The notes beneath the pieces are model-generated. The model saw nothing but the letters and a program-made list of their open reading frames with translations, was not told the DNA's origin and searched no databases. A stretch of DNA of 64,000 nt from Alteribacter populi (GTDB taxonomy: Bacteria > Bacillota > Bacilli > Bacillales > Salisediminibacteriaceae): assembly GCF_002352765.1 (NCBI RefSeq), contig NZ_KZ293963.1:2688368-2752367 (forward strand). The letters are read 5' to 3'. This document shows positions 24,934 through 34,274 of the stretch, one piece after another. The translations under genes and the position numbers were made by a program. The first letter of the stretch is position 1. Each line of letters begins with the position of its first letter.

Positions 24934-25416
24934 TTAGCGGTCTTCCTCTGAATCTTCCTCTTCTTCTCCAGCAAAGTCATCATCTTCATCGTCAAAATCT
25001 TCGTCTTCTTCATTGGCGAGTTCGTCTAGTTCATCTTCTAAGTCTTCAAACTCATCGAAGTCCTCTTCTATATCTTCTTCGTCAAAGCCTTCTTCCTCTT
25101 TAGCAGCACGAGCTTTTTTCTTACGTGGCTTATTCGTTTGAGAAAGCTCTTCTTCTGTCTGGTCGAAAGGATACCAAGCACGGAGTCCCCATTTGTTGTC
25201 ACCAAGGTTAACAAAGCGTCCGTCTAAAGACATTTCAGTGTAAAGGTTGGCAATCCGTTCCTTCAACTCTTCATCCGAAAGCTTTTTCGCTTCTGATACT
25301 TCCTTTAGCATGTCATGGTACTCTGCAGGACTTTTCTTCCCCTTTAAAATCTCATACGCAATTTCTAACATTGATAATTCTTTCAGCTGTGTTTCGTCAT
25401 ATTGTTTTAAACTCAC
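24934..25416 (-). CDS. rpoE: RNA polymerase delta subunit
   Basis: Accessory polymerase subunit of Firmicutes that speeds enzyme recycling and tunes response to initiating nucleotide levels. The 160-residue product has the folded HARE-type N-domain (about 1-90: SLKQYDETQLKELSMLEIAY, LDGRFVNLGDNKWGLRAWYP). A short basic KPRKKKARA patch follows, then a disordered tail almost wholly Asp/Glu to the end. GTG 25416 is preferred: AGGAAG lies eight bases upstream, while GTG 25425 abuts the site. Confidence 0.95.
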   Translation of the reverse strand: MSLKQYDETQLKELSMLEIAYEILKGKKSPAEYHDMLKEVSEAKKLSDEELKERIANLYTEMSLDGRFVNLGDNKWGLRAWYPFDQTEEELSQTNKPRKKKARAAKEEEGFDEEDIEEDFDEFEDLEDELDELANEEDEDFDDEDDDFAGEEEEDSEEDR

Positions 25417-25633
25417 AACCGGCACTTCCTTTCGTCCTCATTCTTTTAAAGAGGTAGTTTATGTGTAACGTCAATTCATACGTTGCGGTGTTCAAGTCTC
25501 ATCGATTTGTTGTGTTGTTAAATTGCACTTTTCATTATAAACATAAACGGGGTTATTACGCCAGTCTATCCAACCAATTTAAGGAAGAAAAATGCAAATT
25601 CTCAACTGACTAATTATCACCATTTTTTAATTA

Positions 25634-25717
25634 GGGATTGCTGAATAAATCTAGAACTCAAATACAAAGGGTGCCGCTTCCATGGCTTCGCTTTCCGCAG
25701 GCAACGCATCAGCCTCT
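25634..25717. repeat. End fragment of the family D MITE (inverted)
   Basis: GGGATTGCTGAATAA, then TCTAGAACTCAAATACAAAG and GCCTGCGGAAAG (as complement), ending near CAGCCTCT. Matches the right 85 bp of the element at 42955. The rest of the 450-bp rpoE-icmF gap contains a short family A tail (GGCGTGAAGGTAGCTGTC at about 25833) and no gene. Confidence 0.75.
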
Positions 25718-25864
25718 AATTAAACTTTCCTCTTGTTTTCTATCTCTATTGTAAACGAGTTTTTTGGACTTCAAACCGGGTTTGGCTCGTATTTTCTGTG
25801 TTTTCGCTTATAAAGGTGACTTCAGAGCGGCGTGAAGGTAGCTGTCTACTTACAAATTATCTTT

Positions 25865-25901
25865 AAAAAAAGCTGCCTCAACGTATTTCATTGAGACAGC
25901 T
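25865..25901 (-). terminator. Terminator after icmF
   Basis: Minus-strand AGCTGTCTCAA/TTGAGGCAGCT stem with a T7 tail. It ends the long acyl-CoA degradation transcript. Confidence 0.92.
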
Positions 25902-25923
25902 CAGACAAAAAGAGCTAGCCATA

Positions 25924-28900
25924 CTATAAATTTCTGCGGTATTTACCGCCTACTTCATATAGAGCATTGGTGATTTGCCCTAAGCTTGCATATTGAACGG
26001 TTTCCATAAGTTCTTCAAACAAGTTACCTCCAGAAAGGGCTACTTCCTGCAAGCGAGTTAACGCTCTTTCGCCTTCGGTGGCATTCGTGTCCTGGAACGA
26101 ACGAAGCTGTGTGATTTGCTGCTCTTTTTCTTCCTTTGTTGCACGAGCTAATTCCATTTCAAAGTCATCTTCGGATGGTGGATTCGGGTTCATATACGTG
26201 TTCACACCGATAATTGGTAAGTCTCCGTTATGCTTTTTCGTTTCATAAAGAAGTGACTCTTCTTGAATTTTTCCACGCTGATATTGAGTCTCCATCGCGC
26301 CTAACACGCCTCCGCGGTCATTTAGTCGCTCCATTTCCATTAGTACAGCTTCTTCTACTAAATCGGTCAACTCATCAATAATGAACGAACCTTGCAAGGA
26401 ATTTTCATTTTTTGCGAGACCCATTTCTTTCGTAATAATAAGCTGAATGGCCATCGCACGACGGACAGACTCTTCAGTCGGTGTAGTAACAGCTTCATCA
26501 TAGGCATTTGTGTGTAGAGAGTTACAATTATCATAGATTGCAAGTAATGCCTGAAGCGTCGTACGAATATCATTGAAATCGACTTCCTGAGCATGAAGAG
26601 AACGCCCGGATGTTTGAATATGGTATTTTAGTTTTTGACTGCGCTCATTCGCACTGTATTTTTCCCGCATTGCGACAGACCAAATGCGGCGCGCCACACG
26701 GCCGATAACGGTATATTCTGGATCTAAGCCGTTGCTGAAGAAGAACGATAGATTCGGCGCAAAGTCATTGATGTTCATGCCACGACTTAAATAATACTCC
26801 ACATACGTAAAGCCGTTTGCCAATGTGAAGGCAAGCTGGCTAATCGGGTTCGCTCCAGCTTCTGCAATATGGTAGCCCGAGATCGACACAGAATAATAGT
26901 TTCTTACCTTCTTATCAATAAAGTACTGCTGAATGTCACCCATCATCCGCAGCGCAAATTCGGTTGAGAAAATACATGTGTTTTGTCCTTGGTCTTCTTT
27001 TAAAATATCAGCTTGAACGGTGCCGCGAACGGTAGAGACAGTTTTTGCTTTAATCTCTGCTTTCTCAGATTCGTTCGGTTTGCGGCCGTTTTCTTCCTCA
27101 AAATACCCTAGCTGCTGGTCGATTGCTGTGTTCATAAACATTGCGAGAATAATCGGTGCCGGTCCATTGATCGTCATCGAAACCGAAGTGGACGGCGCAC
27201 ATAAATCAAAGCCATCGTATAGCTTTTTCATATCGGTTAGCGTACAAATGCTAACGCCACTTTCGCCCACTTTTCCGTAAACGTCAGGACGGTACCCTGG
27301 ATCTTCCCCATAAAGAGTCACAGAGTCAAAAGCGGTGGAGAGACGTTTCGCATCGTCATCTTTCGACAAGTAATGAAAGCGTCGATTCGTTCGTTCTGGT
27401 GAGCCTTCCCCGGCAAATTGACGCTTCGGGTCTTCCCCTTTTCGTTTAAACGGGAACACGCCGGCTGTATAAGGAAATTTGCCCGGAACATTTTCTCGTC
27501 TTACCCAGCGGATAATTTCACCGTAATCAACATATTTTGGTAACGAGACTTTCGGGATATCAATCCCGGATAAACTACGGGTTTTAAGCTCAGTGACGAT
27601 TTCTTTGTCACGGATTTTAGTCACGAATTCATCTTGATTATAGACTTCTTTCGTATCTTCCCACGTATCTAATGTTTGTTTCGTCTCTGGACTCATTGAC
27701 GCTCCGTAATGATCACGAAGTTCAAGTAAAGCCGTACGGTCCGAAATTTCCGTTCCTTGTTCATCTAATGCTTCGAGAGTTCCTTCAATCTGAAACAACT
27801 TCCGTGCTTTTTTTACTTCTTCTTCTGTTTCTTCGTGATAGCCGCGGACAGTTTGCGCGATTTCACGCAAGTAATGAATTTGCTCAGGTGGGATGACCGC
27901 ATCCTTTTGCGTCAATTTATCGTTTTTACCCAAATCCGTTTCCCACGAACTGTCGCATTTTTCAGCTAGGACACGGACGAGCTCATAAAACAACCGGTTT
28001 GTTCCGGGATCGTTAAACTGGCTGGCAATCGTACCGAACACTGGCATGCTTTCCGGACCTTGTTCAAACAGTGTATGGCTACGCTGATAAGCTTTTCTCA
28101 CTTCACGAAGAGCATCTTCAGAGCCTTTACGATCAAATTTATTAATAGCAATGAGATCAGCAAAATCAATCATATCAATTTTTTCAAGCTGCGATGGGGC
28201 TCCAAATTCACTCGTCATCACGTACATCGATGCATCGGCCACATCACTTATCGCTGCATCCCCTTGACCGATCCCGCTCGTTTCAACAATAATAAGGTCG
28301 AATCCGGCTTTTTTTACGACACGAATCGATTCTTCAATCGCTTTTGACAGTTCTTGTCGGCTGTCACGCGTAGCAAGACTGCGCATGTATACGCGAGGAT
28401 GATGGATCGCGTTCATACGAATCCGATCTCCTAAAAGCGCTCCGCCTGTTTTCTTTTTCGTCGGATCGACACTTAAAATCGCTAAGGTACGATCATCAAA
28501 AGCACGTAAATAACGGCGTACGAGTTCATCAGTAAGGGAACTTTTCCCTGCGCCACCTGTCCCGGTAATTCCTAGAATCGGCACGCGGTCGAAGTCACTT
28601 TGATTGACTGTCTCTTCAAACAACGTTTCTGCAGCTGCTGCTACTTCTTCGCTATTAAAGGCGCGTTTTTCAGCGACGGTAATCATTCGAGCAATATGAC
28701 TCGCATCCCGGTTTTCAAGCTTCTTCATATCGACATTGCTCACATCGTCCAGCGGAAAATCACACGTCTCTACCATTTCATTAATCATCCCTTGAAGTCC
28801 CATTTTCCGACCGTCTTCAGGAGAGTAGATTCGGGTAATTCCGTGGTCATGAAGCTCGTTAATTTCAGCAGGGATGATCACGCCCCCACCCCCGCCAAAA

Positions 28901-29187
28901 ATTTTCACATGGTTGATTCCGCGCTCTTTTAAAGAGTCATAGAGGTATTTAAAGTATTCGACGTGCCCTCCTTGGTACGAGGAAATGGCCACCCCTTGCA
29001 CATCCTCTTGAACGACGGCGTCGACCACTTCTTCAACAGAACGGTTATGGCCAAGGTGAATGACTTCGGCACCTGTCGCTTGAAGCATTCTTCTCATAAT
29101 GTTGATAGAGGCATCATGCCCATCAAATAAACCGGAAGCCGTAACAAATCGGACCGGATTTTTTGGTTTGTACCGTTTTTCAATCAT
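25924..29187 (-). CDS. icmF: Fused isobutyryl-CoA mutase IcmF
   Basis: Adenosylcobalamin-dependent carbon-skeleton mutase interconverting isobutyryl-CoA and n-butyryl-CoA, with a built-in G-protein chaperone. The 1087 residues run in order: cobalamin-binding domain (1 to about 140, base-off motif DGHDAS with His24); MeaI-type GTPase (about 200-400, P-loop GITGTGGAGKSS, switch region SVDPTKKKTGGALLGDRIRM split across two motifs, NKFD); a linker; and the TIM-barrel acyl-CoA mutase (about 560-1087, with FPYTAGVFPFKR and SISGYHIAEAGA). It lies 27 bp downstream of the TetR gene in the same operon. Some IcmF proteins act on pivalyl-CoA/isovaleryl-CoA, and substrate choice is not settled here. Confidence 0.95.
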   Translation of the reverse strand: MIEKRYKPKNPVRFVTASGLFDGHDASINIMRRMLQATGAEVIHLGHNRSVEEVVDAVVQEDVQGVAISSYQGGHVEYFKYLYDSLKERGINHVKIFGGGGGVIIPAEINELHDHGITRIYSPEDGRKMGLQGMINEMVETCDFPLDDVSNVDMKKLENRDASHIARMITVAEKRAFNSEEVAAAAETLFEETVNQSDFDRVPILGITGTGGAGKSSLTDELVRRYLRAFDDRTLAILSVDPTKKKTGGALLGDRIRMNAIHHPRVYMRSLATRDSRQELSKAIEESIRVVKKAGFDLIIVETSGIGQGDAAISDVADASMYVMTSEFGAPSQLEKIDMIDFADLIAINKFDRKGSEDALREVRKAYQRSHTLFEQGPESMPVFGTIASQFNDPGTNRLFYELVRVLAEKCDSSWETDLGKNDKLTQKDAVIPPEQIHYLREIAQTVRGYHEETEEEVKKARKLFQIEGTLEALDEQGTEISDRTALLELRDHYGASMSPETKQTLDTWEDTKEVYNQDEFVTKIRDKEIVTELKTRSLSGIDIPKVSLPKYVDYGEIIRWVRRENVPGKFPYTAGVFPFKRKGEDPKRQFAGEGSPERTNRRFHYLSKDDDAKRLSTAFDSVTLYGEDPGYRPDVYGKVGESGVSICTLTDMKKLYDGFDLCAPSTSVSMTINGPAPIILAMFMNTAIDQQLGYFEEENGRKPNESEKAEIKAKTVSTVRGTVQADILKEDQGQNTCIFSTEFALRMMGDIQQYFIDKKVRNYYSVSISGYHIAEAGANPISQLAFTLANGFTYVEYYLSRGMNINDFAPNLSFFFSNGLDPEYTVIGRVARRIWSVAMREKYSANERSQKLKYHIQTSGRSLHAQEVDFNDIRTTLQALLAIYDNCNSLHTNAYDEAVTTPTEESVRRAMAIQLIITKEMGLAKNENSLQGSFIIDELTDLVEEAVLMEMERLNDRGGVLGAMETQYQRGKIQEESLLYETKKHNGDLPIIGVNTYMNPNPPSEDDFEMELARATKEEKEQQITQLRSFQDTNATEGERALTRLQEVALSGGNLFEELMETVQYASLGQITNALYEVGGKYRRNL

Positions 29188-29214
29188 TTTGAATCCTCCT
29201 TTAAAAAGCGTTAT

Positions 29215-29871
29215 TTATGATCCTAATTCTGGTTGCTTATTGGAGGCATCTTTCAGCCCAAATCCGTCAAACAACTGACGAAGCTGCAATTTACAAAAGC
29301 GGTCAATATCATAATCCCTTTGAACAACCCAACGACGGAAAGTCCACATGTGACCAGAAACTAAAATGTTATGACATGCGAGGTCCAGCTCTTCCTTTGT
29401 AAGCGAAATGAAACCTGCATCAATACAGTTATTCAGTTCTTTTTCAAACATCGTCTTCATGTTTAACTCTTTTTGCAGTACGTAGTTGAGGGCTTCTCCT
29501 GAGAGGGATTTAGACTCTTGGTACATAACGAGAACTTCATCCTGCATATCATCGACAACACGAAAATAGGACTCAATGACTTGTTTTAGCCGTTCGATCC
29601 CAGATAAATTTTCATCCATGAGCTGGGCCCACTTTTCAACAACCTGATCGTAAACAGCGTCACAAACGAGATACAAAATGTCTTCTTTCGATCCGATATA
29701 TTCATACAACGTTCCGATACTAAACCCGGACTCTTGTGCGACTTCCCGTGTTGTTGTCCGGTGGTATCCTTTTTCATTGAACAACTGAACAGCAGCCTTG
29801 GCAATTTGGTTACGGCGCTTCTTAATAAGCTGTTGGTCTTTTACCATCGACGGCACTTGTTTTTTCTTCAT
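29215..29871 (-). CDS. TetR-family regulator (FadR-like candidate)
   Basis: A 218-residue TetR repressor: N-terminal helix-turn-helix with AAVQLFNEKGYHRTTTREVA, then ESGFSIGTLYEYIGSKEDIL, followed by an all-helical ligand domain. ATG 29871 overlaps the meaB stop by 4 bp (ATGA), so the two are translationally coupled. Position in an acyl-CoA degradation operon suggests an acyl-CoA-responsive repressor comparable to B. subtilis FadR. Palindromes of that type occur upstream of fadF, the thiolase and the dienoyl-CoA reductase. The effector is not known from sequence. Confidence 0.85.
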   Translation of the reverse strand: MKKKQVPSMVKDQQLIKKRRNQIAKAAVQLFNEKGYHRTTTREVAQESGFSIGTLYEYIGSKEDILYLVCDAVYDQVVEKWAQLMDENLSGIERLKQVIESYFRVVDDMQDEVLVMYQESKSLSGEALNYVLQKELNMKTMFEKELNNCIDAGFISLTKEELDLACHNILVSGHMWTFRRWVVQRDYDIDRFCKLQLRQLFDGFGLKDASNKQPELGS

Positions 29872-30836
29872 TTCTCCCCCTCCTCCCTCTGAAACGTTGC
29901 TTTTTGTTTTTCCTTCCATAACGAGTAAACAATACTCGCCACTTCATAAGGGTCTGCCGCGTGCTTTGATGAGATCTGTTTCTCAAGCTCCTTTTGTATA
30001 AACGGCTTCACTTCTTCGGCAAATCGCTCTTTCAGGCGTCTGGAAACTTCATCTTCAAGTTGATTGAGCCTTCGTTCAGTTTGATCAGAAGAAGAAATAA
30101 GCGCTTCTTTATGCTCCGTCAGCTTTCCCACGACTTCTTCCATCCCTTTCCCTTCTGTTGAAATCGTTTGAAGAATCGGAGGCTGCCAGTTCTTTTGTTC
30201 TGCGGTTAAGTGAAGCAGATCTTCTACTTCCCCTTTTAACTGATCCACCCCTGGAAGATCTGCTTTATTAATCACAAACAAATCAGCAATTTCCATAATG
30301 CCCGCTTTAAATGCCTGAATGACGTCTCCACCTGAAGGATATAAGACGAGGGTAACGCTATCGGCTACTTTCATAACATCGAGTTCAGACTGACCGACAC
30401 CCACTGTTTCAATGATGACAATATCTAAACCCGAAGCGTCCATAAGTCGAATCGCGTCCTTACACGCTTCTGATAACCCACCTAAACTTCCTCTCGTACC
30501 CATGCTGCGAATAAAAACACCTTCATCTTCTTCGTGGTCTCTCATCCGAACACGATCTCCGAGCAAAGCCCCACCTGAAAAAGGGCTCGTCGGATCAACA
30601 GCAACGACGCCCACTGTTTTCCCCTGCTTTCGCCAAACTTTAATTAAACCATTCACTAACGAGCTTTTCCCCGCTCCAGGGGACCCTGTAATGCCGATAA
30701 TATGAGCGCGACCAGTATGAGGAAAGAGAGTGGAGAGAAGCTGCTGTTTTTCTTGATGATTATCTTCTATATACGAAATCCCTCTTGCAAGAGCGCGCAA
30801 CTCTCTGTTTTGTATCCGTTGTGCGATATTATCCAT
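29868..30836 (-). CDS. meaB: MeaB/ArgK-family G-protein chaperone
   Basis: P-loop GTPase that gates cofactor loading and protects adenosylcobalamin mutases. The 322-residue product has GITGSPGAGKSSL (P-loop), VDPTSPFSGGALLGDRVRM (switch), ETVGVGQSE (switch/Walker B) and NKADLPG, with a C-terminal dimerisation helix. Usual partners are methylmalonyl-CoA mutases. Here the only mutase in view is IcmF, which already contains a fused MeaI domain, so its client may be encoded elsewhere. It is preceded by a family B mini-hairpin and overlaps the TetR gene. Confidence 0.93.
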   Translation of the reverse strand: MDNIAQRIQNRELRALARGISYIEDNHQEKQQLLSTLFPHTGRAHIIGITGSPGAGKSSLVNGLIKVWRKQGKTVGVVAVDPTSPFSGGALLGDRVRMRDHEEDEGVFIRSMGTRGSLGGLSEACKDAIRLMDASGLDIVIIETVGVGQSELDVMKVADSVTLVLYPSGGDVIQAFKAGIMEIADLFVINKADLPGVDQLKGEVEDLLHLTAEQKNWQPPILQTISTEGKGMEEVVGKLTEHKEALISSSDQTERRLNQLEDEVSRRLKERFAEEVKPFIQKELEKQISSKHAADPYEVASIVYSLWKEKQKATFQREEGEK

Positions 30837-30862
30837 TCTCTTTCCAACCTTTCTACTAGAGG

Positions 30863-30895
30863 GTGTTCAAAAAAGTCCGAAATTTTTTTGAGCAC
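30863..30895. repeat. Minimal family B foldback between acdA and meaB
   Basis: GTGTTCAAAAAA and TTTTTTGAGCAC form a 12-bp stem with one G-T pair, leaving about 9 loop bases (GTCCGAAAT). Same ends as the full family B element. Confidence 0.65.
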
Positions 30896-30905
30896 GTAGA
30901 CCTCC

Positions 30906-32048
30906 CTAGTCTGCTAACAGCATTTTCGAGATGACAAGTCGTTGAATTTCATTCGTTCCTTCGTAAATCTGCGTAATCTTTGCGTCTCGCATATAGCGTT
31001 CAACCGGATATTCTTTAATGTAACCGTAGCCACCAAACACCTGGACTGCTTCAGTCGTTACTTCCATAGCAGTATCACCGGCAAAAAGCTTTGACATCGC
31101 CGACTCTTTTCCGTATGAAATACCTTCACTTTCACGCCAAGCCGCCTGATAAGTTAACAAACGAGAAGCTTCGATTTTTGTTGCCATATCAGCAATCTTA
31201 AAAGCAATCCCTTGCTGAACACCGATCGGTTTACCGAACTGCTTACGTTCTTTCGAATAGTTAACAGACGCATCAAGTGCTCCTTGGGCGATACCAACCG
31301 CTTGAGCAGCAATCCCGTTTCGACCGCCATCCAACGTCATCATCGCAATTTTAAAGCCGTCCCCTTCATTACCAAGCATATTTTCTTTCGGCACACGACA
31401 TTGATCGAAAATGATTTCTAATGTTGGCGACGAACGAATCCCTAGCTTACTTTCCTTTTTCCCCATTGAAAATCCAGGTGTCCCTTTTTCAACAATAAAC
31501 GCAGAGCACCCTTTATGCTTTTTCTCAGGCTCTGTAAGCGCAAAAACAACATAAATTTCTGCCTCTCCAGCGTTCGTAATGAAAATTTTCGACCCATCAA
31601 TGATATAATCATCACCATCTTTTTTCGCTACCGTTTTCATATTCGCCGCATCACTTCCGGAACCAGGCTCAGTAAGACCATAAGCCCCCATCTTCTTTCC
31701 TTCTGCCATCGGACGAAGATACTTTTGCTTTTGCTCTTCATTTCCGAATGTATAAATCGGCCAACCCGCCAATGAAATGTGCGCCGACAAGGTAACCCCT
31801 GTTGAGCCACATACACGAGACAATTCCTCCACCGCAATCACATAACTCAAATAATCCGCACCAATTCCGCCGTACTCTTCCGGCCACGGAATCCCCGTTA
31901 AACCAAGCTCACCCATTTGATCAAAAATCGCCCGGTCAAACCGTTCCTCTTCATCACGCTCTGCCGCTGTTGGTGCAACTTCATTTTCTGCAAAATCTCG
32001 GACCATTTTCCGAATCATCTGTTGTTCTTCACTAAGTAAAAAATTCAC
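30906..32048 (-). CDS. acdA: Acyl-CoA dehydrogenase AcdA
   Basis: FAD enzyme for the first step of acyl-CoA beta-oxidation, passing electrons to ETF. The 380-residue product closely follows B. subtilis AcdA: VAPTAAERDEEERFDR, GLTEPGSGSDA (FAD/substrate loop), RKQFGKPIGVQQGIAFK, VQVFGGYGYIKEYPVERYMRD, and the catalytic base Glu in QIYEGTNEIQR. The start is GTG 32048 with GGGGG seven bases upstream. The longer frame adds 11 foreign residues. Second of two dehydrogenases in the operon; chain-length range is unknown. Confidence 0.94.
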   Translation of the reverse strand: MNFLLSEEQQMIRKMVRDFAENEVAPTAAERDEEERFDRAIFDQMGELGLTGIPWPEEYGGIGADYLSYVIAVEELSRVCGSTGVTLSAHISLAGWPIYTFGNEEQKQKYLRPMAEGKKMGAYGLTEPGSGSDAANMKTVAKKDGDDYIIDGSKIFITNAGEAEIYVVFALTEPEKKHKGCSAFIVEKGTPGFSMGKKESKLGIRSSPTLEIIFDQCRVPKENMLGNEGDGFKIAMMTLDGGRNGIAAQAVGIAQGALDASVNYSKERKQFGKPIGVQQGIAFKIADMATKIEASRLLTYQAAWRESEGISYGKESAMSKLFAGDTAMEVTTEAVQVFGGYGYIKEYPVERYMRDAKITQIYEGTNEIQRLVISKMLLAD

Positions 32049-32146
32049 TTCGCATCCCCCAATTCGCTTCTGATGTTCCAAACGTCAAAAACATTGTTTT
32101 AAAAAATAAACCAGCATTCCGCCGTTTGGAAACAGAGTCTCGTTGT

Positions 32147-33286
32147 CTACTTTAATAAACCTTTACTAATAACAAGATGTTGAATCTCATTTGTTCCTTC
32201 ATAAATTTGTGTCACTTTTGCATCACGGAAATAGCGTTCCGCAGGGTACTCTTTTACATAACCATATCCGCCGAGAACCTGGATCGCTTCTGTTGCTACT
32301 TTCATCGCTGCGTCCGATGCAAACATTTTTGCCATCGACGCTTCCTTGCTGCAGGAAAGACCTTGATGACGCATATTTGCAGCTCTATAGGTTAATAAAC
32401 GCGCGGCCTCCACATTTGTAGCCATGTCTGCCAACTTAAAAGCAATCCCTTGCTGCGCCCCAATGGGCTTTCCGAATTGCTTACGTTCTTTTGCGTATGA
32501 TGTTGCATTTTCTAACGCTGCTTCAGCAATCCCAAGAGCTTGCGCGGCAATGCCGATTCGTCCAAACTCCAAATTTGCTAAAGCTACTTTTAAACCTTCT
32601 CCTTCTTCTCCGAGAAGATTCTCTGCCGGAACCATCGCATCCTCAAAAGAAAGTGACGACGTGTTGGAACCGTGAAGCCCCATTTTCTTCTCTTTTGCTC
32701 CTACGACAAAACCGGGAGTATCTTTTTCAACAATAAAAGCACTGATCCCTTTCGTCCCGGCCTGTGGATCCGTCTTTGCAAAGGCAATATACGTGTCTGC
32801 TGCTCCTGCATTTGTAATGAATACTTTAGAGCCGTTAAGAACATAATGATTACCTTTTTTGACTGCTGTCGTTTTCATTCCCGCAGCATCACTGCCTGAT
32901 CCTGGTTCTGTTAGCGCAAAGGCACCTAAATACTCACCACTGGCAAGTTTAGGTAAAAAGCGCTTCTTTTGTTCTTCACTTCCAAAGTAAACAATCGGGT
33001 TCGTCCCAACAGACGTGTGTACCGACAAAATAACACCAAGCGTTGCGCTTACTTTAGAAATTTCATGAATTGCCATAATATAAGAAAGGTAATCCATCCC
33101 TGCCCCGCCATACTTCTCAGAAATCGGGATGCCCATTAACCCAAGAGAGCCCATTTCTTTTACGAGCTCCTCCGGGAATTCATCAGTTTCTTCCATCTTC
33201 GGCACGGCTTGACTCACTTTCTCTTCAGCAAACTGCCGGACCATTTTTCGCATCATTTCCTGTTCTTCGTTCCATCGTAGTTCCAT
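32147..33286 (-). CDS. mmgC: Acyl-CoA dehydrogenase (MmgC-like)
   Basis: A 379-residue acyl-CoA dehydrogenase with the same architecture as its neighbour: helical N-domain, FALTEPGSGSDAAGM, RKQFGKPIGAQQGIAFKLAD, IQVLGGYGYVKEYPAERYFRD and catalytic Glu in QIYEGTNEIQH. It resembles short-chain or MmgC-type enzymes and lies between the hydroxyacyl-CoA dehydrogenase and AcdA genes. GGGAGTG lies nine bases before the ATG. Clear paralogue of AcdA, so the pair likely divides substrate lengths or branched chains. Confidence 0.92.
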   Translation of the reverse strand: MELRWNEEQEMMRKMVRQFAEEKVSQAVPKMEETDEFPEELVKEMGSLGLMGIPISEKYGGAGMDYLSYIMAIHEISKVSATLGVILSVHTSVGTNPIVYFGSEEQKKRFLPKLASGEYLGAFALTEPGSGSDAAGMKTTAVKKGNHYVLNGSKVFITNAGAADTYIAFAKTDPQAGTKGISAFIVEKDTPGFVVGAKEKKMGLHGSNTSSLSFEDAMVPAENLLGEEGEGLKVALANLEFGRIGIAAQALGIAEAALENATSYAKERKQFGKPIGAQQGIAFKLADMATNVEAARLLTYRAANMRHQGLSCSKEASMAKMFASDAAMKVATEAIQVLGGYGYVKEYPAERYFRDAKVTQIYEGTNEIQHLVISKGLLK

Positions 33287-33312
33287 ACTTTATTTCACTC
33301 CCATTAGTGCGT

Positions 33313-33347
33313 GTTCAAAAAGGCAGAGAAACCTAAACTTTTTGAAC
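33313..33347. repeat. Minimal family B foldback between mmgB and mmgC
   Basis: GTTCAAAAAG and CTTTTTGAAC make a perfect 10-bp stem around a 15-base loop. Third short form of the family in this window. Confidence 0.7.
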
Positions 33348-33372
33348 AGCTTATGCCGTTCTCGATGATTGT

Positions 33373-34224
33373 TTAGCTATACTCGTAAAAGCCACGTCCT
33401 GATTTTTTACCAAGCCAGCCTGCTTTTACGTATTTTCGTAATAACGGACAAGGGCGATATTTATCATCACCGAACCCTTCGTGAAGAGTTTCCATAATGT
33501 AAAGGCATGTATCGAGTCCGATAAAGTCAGCTAATGTAAGAGGGCCCATTGGGTGGTTCATACCAAGCTTCATCACTTCATCTACGTCTTTTGGAGAAGA
33601 TACTCCTTCATATACAGTGAAGATCGCTTCGTTGATCATTGGCATGAGGATCCGATTAGAAACAAACCCAGGGAAGTCTTGCACTTCAACGGCTGTTTTC
33701 TTTACGTTTTCAGCCATTGTATAAACAGTCTCAAATACTTCTTGACTTGTTGCTAAACCACGAATTACTTCTACTAGTTTCATAACAGGCACCGGGTTCA
33801 TAAAGTGCATACCAATCACTTTTTCAGGACGGTTCGTTACTGAAGCAAGTTCCGTAATCGGCAGTGAGGATGTATTGGTTGCTAAAATCGTATGCTCTGG
33901 TGCGATCTCATCTAACTGAGAAAAAACACTCTTTTTGACGTCCATGTTTTCAACAGCCGCTTCTATGACAATGTCGACATCCTCTGCGTTGGTTAAGTCA
34001 ACAGAGGGTTGAATTCTCCTAAGAAAACGATCCATATCTGCTTCTGAGATTCGTTCCTTTTTGACTTGTTTTTCAAGTTGTTTTTTGATTCCTGAGATTC
34101 CCTTTTCAACAAAATCCTCTTTTAAATCATGCAAAATGACATCGTAGCCATTCATAGCACAGACCTGGGCGATTCCTGAGCCCATTTGACCCGCGCCAAT
34201 AACCATGACACGTTTGATTTCCAT
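33373..34224 (-). CDS. mmgB: 3-hydroxybutyryl-CoA dehydrogenase
   Basis: NAD(P)-dependent oxidation of 3-hydroxyacyl-CoA. The 283-residue product has the Rossmann motif VMVIGAGQMGSGIAQVCA, NTSSLPITE, and the catalytic His/Glu context GMHFMNPVPVMKLVEVI. NRILMPMINEAI and MNHPMGPLTLADFIGLD follow in the helical C-domain. It is the single-domain (Hbd/MmgB/PaaH) type without a fused hydratase, so a separate crotonase is needed. The candidate at 61883 is isomerase-like. Confidence 0.94.
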   Translation of the reverse strand: MEIKRVMVIGAGQMGSGIAQVCAMNGYDVILHDLKEDFVEKGISGIKKQLEKQVKKERISEADMDRFLRRIQPSVDLTNAEDVDIVIEAAVENMDVKKSVFSQLDEIAPEHTILATNTSSLPITELASVTNRPEKVIGMHFMNPVPVMKLVEVIRGLATSQEVFETVYTMAENVKKTAVEVQDFPGFVSNRILMPMINEAIFTVYEGVSSPKDVDEVMKLGMNHPMGPLTLADFIGLDTCLYIMETLHEGFGDDKYRPCPLLRKYVKAGWLGKKSGRGFYEYS

Positions 34225-34274
34225 ATGTGAACGACTCCTTTTCTATCAGTATTGAAATGAAAACGGTTATGAGA

